Positions 1 to 5,585 of a DNA stretch of 5,585 nt are shown in pieces; position 1 is the stretch's first letter, and each line of letters begins with the position of its first letter. The notes under the pieces are model-generated. The model was not told the origin of the DNA. It saw nothing but the letters and a program-made list of their open reading frames with translations, and made no database searches. Source of the stretch: Opitutaceae bacterium (GTDB taxonomy: Bacteria; Verrucomicrobiota; Verrucomicrobiia; Opitutales; Opitutaceae); NCBI GenBank assembly GCA_020847775.1, contig JADLBI010000062.1:1-5585 (forward strand). The letters are read 5' to 3'. The translations under genes and the position numbers were made by a program.

Positions 1-857
1 CGATTGATGGTGTTTATCTGGCGATCTGCCTCGATATCATGCCCCAAGGCATGATCGGGCTCCTTATCACAGGGCTATTTGCGGCGACGGTCTCTACGAT
101 GGACACCGGGTTGAACAAGAACACCGGCATCTTCATCCTCATCTTTTACCTCACAATCCTGCGACCGGGTGCCGGAGAACGGGAACTGGTGGCGGCGAGC
201 AAGATCACCACGGTGATTTTCGGCGTCGTGGTGATCCTGTCGGGGCTGTATTTCAGCCAGTTGCACGAGTTGAGCCTATTCAATCTGATGATGCAGTTCA
301 CTGGTCTGGTGAGCGTGCCGATCGGGATTCCGCTGATGTGGGGCATTTTCTACAAACGCACGCCCTCATGGTCCGGGTGGTCAACCGTGCTCGTAGGCCT
401 GCTCGTTTCACTGGTGATGGGCAATTTGACGTTCTTCTTCGGACCCGATGCCTACCAGCGCATCCTCTTCCTCGACACTCCAATGGCCCTCAGTGAGAAG
501 GCGGACGTAATTTTCCTGCTTGGCGTGATCGGCAATCTCGTTGTCGGTTCACTTTGGTTCCTCGGCACAACGCGCTGGTATGACAAGGAGCCGCCGGAAT
601 TTCGCAACAAAGTGGAGGCTTTTTTTGAAACAATGCGCACGCCGGTGAATTTCGCCAAGGAGCACGGCGCATCGGCGGATCGCACGCAACTGCGCATCCT
701 CGGTTATTTGAGTTTCGCCTACGGGTCTTTTGTGGGATTGTTGGCCCTCATCCCCAATGACTGGCTCGGCCGGGGGTGTTTCCTCGCCATCGGCCTGCTC
801 ATTGGCGGCGTGGGCGCGCTGCTGCTGCGGGCGGGGCGGACCGCGCGCGACGGTTAA
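1..857 (+). CDS. Sodium:solute symporter (SSS family), C-terminal part, 5' end outside window
   Basis: This is an inner-membrane transporter that would couple Na+ entry to uptake of a small solute, here plausibly a sugar or uronate product of the lyases downstream. The frame is open from the first full codon at base 3, so the gene starts left of the window; the ATG at 39 is internal. About 284 residues are visible, with roughly eight hydrophobic segments. The best signature is at bases 48-130: GLLITGLFAATVSTMDTGLN, matching the conserved helix of SSS proteins that carries the small and hydroxyl residues of the Na2 sodium site (the A..ST part). The tail contains a soluble stretch (EAFFETMRTPVNFAKEHG, around bases 617-670) followed by two last helices. 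From memory, this arrangement is common in SSS proteins of Verrucomicrobiota and Planctomycetota. It stops at TAA 855-857. Its base composition looks less GC-rich than the three genes that follow. The substrate is inferred only from context. Confidence 0.93.
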   Translation, partial: IDGVYLAICLDIMPQGMIGLLITGLFAATVSTMDTGLNKNTGIFILIFYLTILRPGAGERELVAASKITTVIFGVVVILSGLYFSQLHELSLFNLMMQFTGLVSVPIGIPLMWGIFYKRTPSWSGWSTVLVGLLVSLVMGNLTFFFGPDAYQRILFLDTPMALSEKADVIFLLGVIGNLVVGSLWFLGTTRWYDKEPPEFRNKVEAFFETMRTPVNFAKEHGASADRTQLRILGYLSFAYGSFVGLLALIPNDWLGRGCFLAIGLLIGGVGALLLRAGRTARDG

Positions 858-893
858 CGCCTGCAAAAATCCAACCCGCGTTCCGTGCCACTG
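858..893 (+). other. Short gap between symporter and beta-helix genes
   Basis: Thirty-six bases separate the symporter stop from the next start. I see no terminator hairpin, no convincing -35/-10 pair and no GGAGG-like ribosome binding site. The tight spacing is consistent with co-transcription of the symporter with the downstream genes. Confidence 0.5.
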
Positions 894-2540
894 ATGAAAG
901 CCCTCATCCTGTCCCTCATCGCCACGACGGTGTCCATCGCCGCAACCGAGGCTCCGGTGAGCAAGTTGGTGAACCTCGCCGCCGATGGGGCCGCGGTCGC
1001 CGCGCCTTACAATGACAAGGGTGACCGGTTGCCGGACTTCTCGCACGCAGGCTACGGTGGCGGTGGGGTGCCATTGCCTCAGGTGCCCGTCGCCATCACG
1101 CTGTCGCCGGCGCCGGGGGACAACCGGGCGCGCATCCAGGCGGCGCTCGACTCGCTGGCGGCGCGCGCGCCGGACGCGGAGGGCTGGCGCGGCGCCCTGT
1201 GGCTGCGGCGCGGGCATTATGCCGTCGAGGGCACCCTGTTCATTCGCAACAGCGGAGTCGTGCTGCGCGGCGAAGGCAGCGGTGAGGACGGCACCGTGCT
1301 GGTCGCGACAAAGGCGGAAAAACACAATCTGATCGAAGCCGGCGGCACGGGCCAATGGCAGGAACGCAAGGAAAGCTCGGTGGAAATCACGGATGATTAT
1401 GTTCCGGTGGGGGCTGCCGAACTGAATGTGGCCGGAGCAGGGCGATTCCACCCGGGCGATCGCGTGATCGTTCAGCGCGCGTCCAACGCCCGATGGATCG
1501 CGGCCATCGGCATGGACCACATCCCGCCCCGCCCCGATGGCCGCGTGGTATACCAGTGGCAGCCCGGGGCGATGGATTTAATGTTCGACCGGCGCATTGT
1601 TGCAGTCGAAGGCAACCGCCTGGTGCTGGACGTGCCCCTGGCCAACGCCTTCCAGCGCGAATTCGGCGGCGGCCGGGTTTATCGTTACGATTTTCCGGGC
1701 CGGCTGGAACACATCGGCGTGGAGCACCTGCGCTGCGTGTCGCGGTTCGATCCCGCCGTGCGGGAGGATGCGCGCGAAGGCCCGGTGTTTTTGCGGGGGG
1801 AGCGCGTCGATGAGGACCATGCGTGGAACGCGGTGGTGTTCGACGCCGTGGAGGATGCGTGGGCGCGGGATGTGGTCTCCGTGGCGTTCGCGAATGCGTG
1901 CGTGATGAGCGGCCGCACGGCGGGGCGGGTGACGGTGGCCGGGTGCGCCGCGCTCGACCCGGTGTCGCGGCTCACGGGCGACCGGCGCTACGCGTTTCCC
2001 ATCAGCGGGCAACTGGTGCTGGTGCGCGACTGTTACGCGCGGAAGGCGCGCCACGCCTTCGTGCTGGACAGCCGGGTGCCGGGGCCGAACGTCTATCTCG
2101 ATTGCCGCGCGGAAGAAAATTACAGCACGAGCGAGCCGCATCATCGCTGGGCGGCGGGCGGGCTCTGGGACAACGTTTCGGTGGAGGGGCCGGGTGCGTG
2201 GCTGAGCGCGGTGAACCGCGGGTGGATGGGCACCGGGCACGGCTGGGCGGGCGCGCAGATGGTTTTTTGGAACTGCAGCGCCGCCTTGATCACGGTGTTG
2301 CAGCCGCCCACAGCGCAGAATTTTGCCGTGGGCATCACCCGCACATGGTCCCAACCGAAACTGGTGGCCGCGGGCGTGCGCGAGGCCGATTCGACCGCGC
2401 GGACCGGCTACCCGCCCAGCGCGCCATTCTGGGGCGATGGCTACCGCGAATCGGAAGTCGGCCCAGTGGCGCCGCGCAGCCTGTATCAAGCCCAGTTGAA
2501 GGCTCGGATGCGGAAAGCGCCTCCGGCCATGCATGAATAA
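894..2540 (+). CDS. Secreted right-handed parallel beta-helix protein (pectate-lyase-like)
   Basis: This is a 548-residue protein, probably an exported polysaccharide-active enzyme; the reaction is not known. I chose ATG 894 over the in-frame GTG at 885 because it gives a standard signal peptide: MK followed by a hydrophobic core (ALILSLIATTVSIAA) with small residues for cleavage near residues 16-20. A pectate-lyase-3-like N-terminus follows: DNRARIQAALDSL (76-88), then GHYAVEGTLFIRNSGVVLRG (about 107-126), the usual entry into a beta-helix. Later coils are rich in short beta-strand repeats with HAWNAVVF, then two striking conserved-looking blocks: EPHHRW (414-419) and NRGWMGTGHGWAG (441-453), rich in His, Arg and Trp as expected of a substrate groove. 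The gene lies 36 bases after the symporter and 21 bases before the heparinase-type gene. It could be a lyase, a glycoside hydrolase or a uronan epimerase; the fold is supported, the activity is not. Confidence 0.85.
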   Translation: MKALILSLIATTVSIAATEAPVSKLVNLAADGAAVAAPYNDKGDRLPDFSHAGYGGGGVPLPQVPVAITLSPAPGDNRARIQAALDSLAARAPDAEGWRGALWLRRGHYAVEGTLFIRNSGVVLRGEGSGEDGTVLVATKAEKHNLIEAGGTGQWQERKESSVEITDDYVPVGAAELNVAGAGRFHPGDRVIVQRASNARWIAAIGMDHIPPRPDGRVVYQWQPGAMDLMFDRRIVAVEGNRLVLDVPLANAFQREFGGGRVYRYDFPGRLEHIGVEHLRCVSRFDPAVREDAREGPVFLRGERVDEDHAWNAVVFDAVEDAWARDVVSVAFANACVMSGRTAGRVTVAGCAALDPVSRLTGDRRYAFPISGQLVLVRDCYARKARHAFVLDSRVPGPNVYLDCRAEENYSTSEPHHRWAAGGLWDNVSVEGPGAWLSAVNRGWMGTGHGWAGAQMVFWNCSAALITVLQPPTAQNFAVGITRTWSQPKLVAAGVREADSTARTGYPPSAPFWGDGYRESEVGPVAPRSLYQAQLKARMRKAPPAMHE

Positions 2541-2561
2541 CGCCCGCGGTTACTTTGATTC

Positions 2562-4394
2562 ATGAACTCCGAACGACACGGCCAATTCCCCTTTTATCGC
2601 TACGCCGCGCGCCATGACATCTGGGACTACACGCCGATGGACCAGGGCGGCCGGTTCGTGCAGTTGCAGGTCATCGGCTCGGAAAAGGACGCCGACATCG
2701 TCGCGGCCGTGACGCGATCGGGCTTCTTCCGCGCTTGGGGTGAGCCGGTGGTTTGGGATTCGCTGGAAAAAACCGAACTCGAAAAAAGCGTGTGGCTGAA
2801 CCGCTGGTATTACCTGCCGAGCTTCGCGCGGCTTTATTTCACGACCGGCGACCGCGCCCACGTCGAATTTATCGTCGGATTTGTGCGCCGTTGGATGAAC
2901 GAAAATCCCGTGCCGCGCCGGTTGCCGGAATATTTCGCCAGCGGCCGCTACAACTGGCGCGACATGCAGGTCGCGTGGCGGACGCAAAACCTGATCTGGT
3001 GCTACTTCCTCGGCTTCGAGGCGCTCGGTGCGGAAACCCGCCGCGAATGGCGCCGCGCCATCGCGGCGCACGCGCGCGTGCTGCTCGCGTATTTCGGACG
3101 CCAGCCGCTGCACGAAAACAATCACCAGTCGCACGGCGCACTCACGATGCTGCTCGTCGGCGTGCTGTTCCCCGATTTTCGCGAAGCGACCGAGCTGTGT
3201 CGCACGGCGCGGCGCATCCTTGGGCATCATCTCGAGCACGCGTTTTACGCCGATGGGAATTCGGTCGAGCTCTGCCCGGGCTACTATCCGTTCTTCGTGG
3301 CGATTTTCCGCGACGCCTGGCTGCTCTGTGTTGAAAACGGCCTGCCGCCGCCCGCGCGTTGCCGCGAACGCCTCGTTCAGTTCCATCATTATCTGCGCAT
3401 GGTGCGCCAGCCCGACGGCACAATGCCGCCGATCAACGATTCGTCCGAAAGCGCTTCCGGCACGTCGGTCCGCATCCTGGGCGACCTGCTTGGCCTGCCG
3501 GATCCGCCCGCCCGATCCCATTGGTTTCTCCATTCGCACCAGGCGGTCCTGCACGATGCGCCGGCTCCCGGCGGCCACGGCATGTATCTTTTCGCCGATG
3601 CCGGGCCGCAGATGCTCTGGCACTGGCACGGCGGCAAGCTCGGTTTCCATTTCTGGGGCGGCGGCCGCCCGTGGCTCGTGGACAGCGGCGTGTGCAATTA
3701 CGACGATCCGCTCCGCCACCGCTGGTTCACCGCGCCCGAATCGCACAACACCCTGCTGGTGGACGGCGCGGGCGACTACCGGCGCGCCGACCTCGATTTC
3801 GCCGCCAAGCCGGTCGCGCACAGCCGTGTCTTGGCCTGGAAAACCACCGGCACCTTCGACCACGTCGTCATGCGCCATGGCGGCTTCGCCGGGCGGAATG
3901 GCCGCGTCGCCTGGGTGCGGCACATTGTCATGGTAAAAGACCGCTTCGTCGTCGTGGTGGACGAGGTCGCCAGTGCTTCGGCGCACAACTACGCATGGCC
4001 GCTGCACTTCGCGCCTTGTCGGCTGGAGGTTCATCCGCGCGAACTTCGCGCGCTCGCTCGCGACCGCAAAAACCAACTCCACCTCGCCGCCGCGCTGGCG
4101 GAAGGCGAACTCACCCTCGCATCGCGGCGCGGCGTGGTCAGTCGGCGCGGGAAGAATCTCCCCGCGCCGATCCTCCGGCTGGAGACGACCGCCGCGCGCG
4201 CTGTGCTCGCCTGCGTGTTCGCGCCCGACCCCGATGCCAAATCTCGGCCGCCAACGATTACCGTCTCTGCTGCCAGTCGCACCATCCTCATCACCGTGCG
4301 CCAGGGAAAGCGCGCGACCGCGCTCCGGTTGCCGGCCTTGGTTGACCGGTCCCGTGTGCCCGCGGACGGCGGCTTGAAATGCTCCTCTTCATGA
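2562..4394 (+). CDS. Heparinase II/III family protein, probable cytoplasmic polysaccharide/oligosaccharide lyase
   Basis: This 610-residue protein has the two-part architecture of heparinase II/III-type lyases: an alpha-helical toroid (about 40-320) then a beta-sandwich (about 330-600). In the toroid, the family's WL..W..L...Y..TGD motif is seen around residues 80-105, then NWRDMQVAWRTQNLIW. Candidate catalytic residues are N187 and H188 (HENNHQSHG), and Y241 in VELCPGYYPFF, which lines up with the family EQSPxY motif. The sandwich begins with HWHGGKLGFHFWGGGRPWLVDSG (H354, H356, D374), and SHNTLLVDG has H395. Such enzymes cleave uronate linkages by beta-elimination. The ATG at 2562 lies just after an in-frame TGA (2556-2558), so the N-terminus cannot extend, and it has no signal peptide; cytoplasmic action on imported oligosaccharides is inferred, as known for some PL15 exolyases. 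The exact PL family and substrate are not resolved. No Shine-Dalgarno is visible, and the gene overlaps the next by ATGA. Confidence 0.88.
   Translation: MNSERHGQFPFYRYAARHDIWDYTPMDQGGRFVQLQVIGSEKDADIVAAVTRSGFFRAWGEPVVWDSLEKTELEKSVWLNRWYYLPSFARLYFTTGDRAHVEFIVGFVRRWMNENPVPRRLPEYFASGRYNWRDMQVAWRTQNLIWCYFLGFEALGAETRREWRRAIAAHARVLLAYFGRQPLHENNHQSHGALTMLLVGVLFPDFREATELCRTARRILGHHLEHAFYADGNSVELCPGYYPFFVAIFRDAWLLCVENGLPPPARCRERLVQFHHYLRMVRQPDGTMPPINDSSESASGTSVRILGDLLGLPDPPARSHWFLHSHQAVLHDAPAPGGHGMYLFADAGPQMLWHWHGGKLGFHFWGGGRPWLVDSGVCNYDDPLRHRWFTAPESHNTLLVDGAGDYRRADLDFAAKPVAHSRVLAWKTTGTFDHVVMRHGGFAGRNGRVAWVRHIVMVKDRFVVVVDEVASASAHNYAWPLHFAPCRLEVHPRELRALARDRKNQLHLAAALAEGELTLASRRGVVSRRGKNLPAPILRLETTAARAVLACVFAPDPDAKSRPPTITVSAASRTILITVRQGKRATALRLPALVDRSRVPADGGLKCSSS
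4391..4394 (+). other. ATGA stop/start overlap, translational coupling
   Basis: The TGA of the heparinase-type gene (4392-4394) overlaps the preferred ATG of the alginate-lyase-type gene (4391-4393). No strong ribosome binding site precedes it. This arrangement usually means that ribosomes terminating the first gene restart on the second, so the two enzymes would be made together. An alternative in-frame ATG at 4379 would add four residues (MLLF) before the signal peptide and overlap more. Confidence 0.7.
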
Positions 4395-5509
4395 AAACCA
4401 CCCCCCGACATCCCGCGCGAAAGTCCGCTTGGGCCGGCCTGCTCGCCTTCGCATCCCTTGTCCTCGCTCTGCCCGCCGCCGCAACCGCGCCGCGCACCTT
4501 TCTCGTCGCCCCTTCCCACTACGTCCAACTGCGCGCGGAGATCGCACCCGGTCTGAAAGATCCGGGCCTCGCAGTCACCCTCGCCGCCGTGCGCGCCGAC
4601 GCCGAGGCCAAGATGAAGGCCGGCCCGTGGTCGGTGATGGACAAACCCGACCGGTTGATCGGTCCCAGCGGTGACAAGCACGATTACGTAAGCCTGAGCA
4701 GATATTGGTGGCCGGGGCCCGACGGCACCTACGTGTGGCGGGACGGCCAGATCAACCCCGACATGATCTCGCCGGACGAATCGGCGCTCGCGGATCTGAT
4801 GGTCACAGTGAGAACGCTGGCGAACGCCGGCTACTTCCTTGGCGAGGATCGGTATCTGGCGCGCGCGGCTTTGCTCATCCGCCGCTGGTTTATCGATCCG
4901 GCCACGCGCATGAACCCGAACTTGAACTTCGCCGCCGGCATCCCCGGCAAGACCACGGGGCGCGGCATCGGCCTGCACCGCATGAAGTGGCTGCCGATGT
5001 TCGTCGATGTGCTGGGCCTAGTCGGCACCTCGCCCTCATGGAGCGCCGCGGATGAAGCCGGGATGCGCGACTGGATGCGCCGTTATTTGCGCTGGGCGAC
5101 AACCAGCAAGCTGGGCCTCGACGAAAAGGACGAACCCAACAACCACGCCGTTTACTATGGCGCGCACATCCTCGCCGCCGCGTTGTATGTCGAGGATCAG
5201 GCGAACATCGAGGAATTCTCCCAACGCTACTTCCAGCACCAGATCATCAACCAGCTCCGGCCCGACGGCGAGCTGCCCGAGGAAATGAAGCGCCCCCGGC
5301 CCTACAACTACGCCATCTATACCATGACCGCCTTCTGCTATTATGCCGAACTGGCCCGCGGGCTCGGTCTCGACTATTATCATTTCAAGGGCCCGCAGGG
5401 CCAATCGATCGCCCGGGCCTTCGCTTGGCTGATTCCCTTCCTGAAAGGCGACGTAAAGTCACCCAAACAGTTGTGTCCGTCAAGTTCAGCAAAAGCGGTG
5501 TCGTGGTAA
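4391..5509 (+). CDS. Alginate-lyase-fold polysaccharide lyase (PL5/PL38-like), exported, probably truncated at the C-terminus
   Basis: This 372-residue protein resembles the alginate_lyase Pfam family (PF05426). That family cleaves uronan chains by beta-elimination: alginate in PL5, glucuronan in PL38. A signal peptide is clear: basic start MKTTPRHPARKSAW, hydrophobic AGLLAFASLVLALP, cleavage near AAATA (about residue 32-36). Family landmarks follow in order: SGDKHDYVSLSRYWWPGPDG (93-112), WRDGQINPDM, WFIDPATRMNPNLNFAAGIPG (TRMNP at 172-176), GRGIGLHRMKWL, then the likely catalytic NNH (250-252), and DGELPEEMKRPRPYNYAIY with R301/R303 and Y305/Y307 as catalytic Arg/Tyr candidates. The helical barrel continues to ARAFAWLIPFLKGD, but the family normally has further sequence after this point (a WPxxQI-like stretch). 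Here the last ~16-20 residues (from about base 5452) are hydrophilic and unfamiliar, ending at TAA 5507. The visible active-site residues are intact, so the break may or may not abolish function. The substrate is inferred only by family. Confidence 0.85.
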   Translation: MKTTPRHPARKSAWAGLLAFASLVLALPAAATAPRTFLVAPSHYVQLRAEIAPGLKDPGLAVTLAAVRADAEAKMKAGPWSVMDKPDRLIGPSGDKHDYVSLSRYWWPGPDGTYVWRDGQINPDMISPDESALADLMVTVRTLANAGYFLGEDRYLARAALLIRRWFIDPATRMNPNLNFAAGIPGKTTGRGIGLHRMKWLPMFVDVLGLVGTSPSWSAADEAGMRDWMRRYLRWATTSKLGLDEKDEPNNHAVYYGAHILAAALYVEDQANIEEFSQRYFQHQIINQLRPDGELPEEMKRPRPYNYAIYTMTAFCYYAELARGLGLDYYHFKGPQGQSIARAFAWLIPFLKGDVKSPKQLCPSSSAKAVSW

Positions 5510-5585
5510 GGGTGGGTTGGTGAGTTAAAAGATAATTTTGGGATGGGGCGCAGGGGAAGGGGCGAAGCTCCTTCCCCGCTCTGGA
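5510..5585. other. Non-coding G-rich tail, possible edge of a repeat or mobile element
   Basis: No reading frame of note is seen here. The composition changes sharply from the balanced GC-rich coding DNA to a stretch that is G-rich on the + strand (aagggtgggttggtgag), then a short AT-rich patch (ttaaaagataatttt, 5525-5539), then G-runs and a hairpin. The change begins inside the end of the fourth gene, near 5470. This would fit the terminal region of an inserted element or a repeat at which a contig stops, but no transposase or paired terminal repeat lies in view. Confidence 0.4.
5553..5577. repeat. Inverted repeat, 11-bp stem with GAA loop
   Basis: GGGGAAGG (5553-5560) is exactly complementary to CCTTCCCC (5570-5577). 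The inner bases ggc/gct extend the stem to 11 pairs with one G-U pair, leaving a three-base GAA loop. As RNA it would be very stable, and it lies about 45 bases after the TAA of the fourth gene. It is not followed by a T-run, so a standard intrinsic terminator is not supported on this strand; it may instead be a structured element end or a 3'-protecting hairpin. Confidence 0.6.

Noticed and set aside
1160..1171. Alternating GC palindrome GGCGCGCGCGCC
   Set aside because: It is a run of Ala/Arg codons in the beta-helix gene; alternating GC is common in coding DNA of this composition.
549..1520. A 323-codon open frame on the - strand across the symporter end and the beta-helix gene start
   Set aside because: It spans two well-supported genes and the gap between them, has low-complexity Arg/Gln/His-rich composition and no domain signal.
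1578..2534. A 318-codon open frame on the - strand opposite the beta-helix gene
   Set aside because: It is an antisense shadow with His/Arg/Pro-rich composition; the + strand frame has a signal peptide and fold motifs.
4036..4052. Perfect inverted repeat CGCGCGAA-c-TTCGCGCG
   Set aside because: It falls inside the heparinase-type coding sequence (PRELRA codons) with a one-base spacer and is plausibly chance in GC-rich DNA. No role could be supported.
2550..4082. A 510-codon open frame on the - strand opposite the heparinase-type gene
   Set aside because: It is rich in Arg, Ala, Glu and His with no recognisable domain, and lies wholly antisense to a gene with clear family motifs. Long antisense frames are expected from GC-rich codon bias.
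4031..4978. A 315-codon open frame on the - strand across the junction of the last two genes
   Set aside because: It covers the coding overlap of two recognisable enzymes and shows no domain of its own.
5404..5532. Possible frameshift rescue of the alginate-lyase C-terminus in another frame
   Set aside because: One alternative frame stops at once (TAA at 5454) and the other reads RKVTQTVVSVKFSKSGVVV, which does not resemble the family end, so a simple single-base error does not restore it.
5553..5585. Intrinsic transcription terminator
   Set aside because: The stem is strong but no T-run follows on the + strand (gctctgga), so it lacks the second half of the signal.

Overview
The window is a short stretch of high-GC bacterial DNA that reads entirely on the + strand: four consecutive genes, the first cut by the left edge and the last apparently broken near its 3' end. 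The gene set is a Na+/solute symporter, a secreted parallel beta-helix protein, a heparinase II/III-type lyase and an alginate-lyase-fold protein. This set, the GC-rich coding and the lack of clear Shine-Dalgarno motifs suggest a glycan-degrading member of the PVC group, most likely Verrucomicrobiota (Opitutae-like). That is an inference from gene style, since no marker gene is present.

Layout. Bases 1-857 hold the C-terminal part of a sodium:solute symporter (SSS family). After a 36-base gap, 894-2540 encodes a 548-residue exported protein with a pectate-lyase-like beta-helix. After 21 bases, 2562-4394 encodes a 610-residue heparinase II/III family protein with no signal peptide. This gene overlaps the next by an ATGA (4391-4394). 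The last gene, 4391-5509, encodes an exported alginate-lyase-family protein (PL5/PL38-like) whose final residues no longer resemble the family. The last ~75 bases are non-coding, strongly G-rich on the + strand, and contain a G-quadruplex-type motif and an 11-bp hairpin.

How the genes could work together. Two proteins carry secretion signals (beta-helix and alginate-lyase fold) and one does not (heparinase II/III fold), and a sodium-driven importer lies upstream. The simplest model is depolymerisation of a uronic-acid-containing polysaccharide outside the cytoplasm, uptake of the products by the symporter, and final beta-elimination of unsaturated oligosaccharides inside. The substrate cannot be read from the sequence; alginate, glucuronan or another uronate-rich glycan are all possible.

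The points most worth a second look are the disrupted 3' end of the fourth gene, which may be the edge of a mobile element or a contig-end repeat, and the unassigned beta-helix protein, which could be an undescribed carbohydrate-active enzyme. I saw no RNA genes, CRISPR array, complete insertion sequence or origin. No evidence was found for a wholly new type of system.
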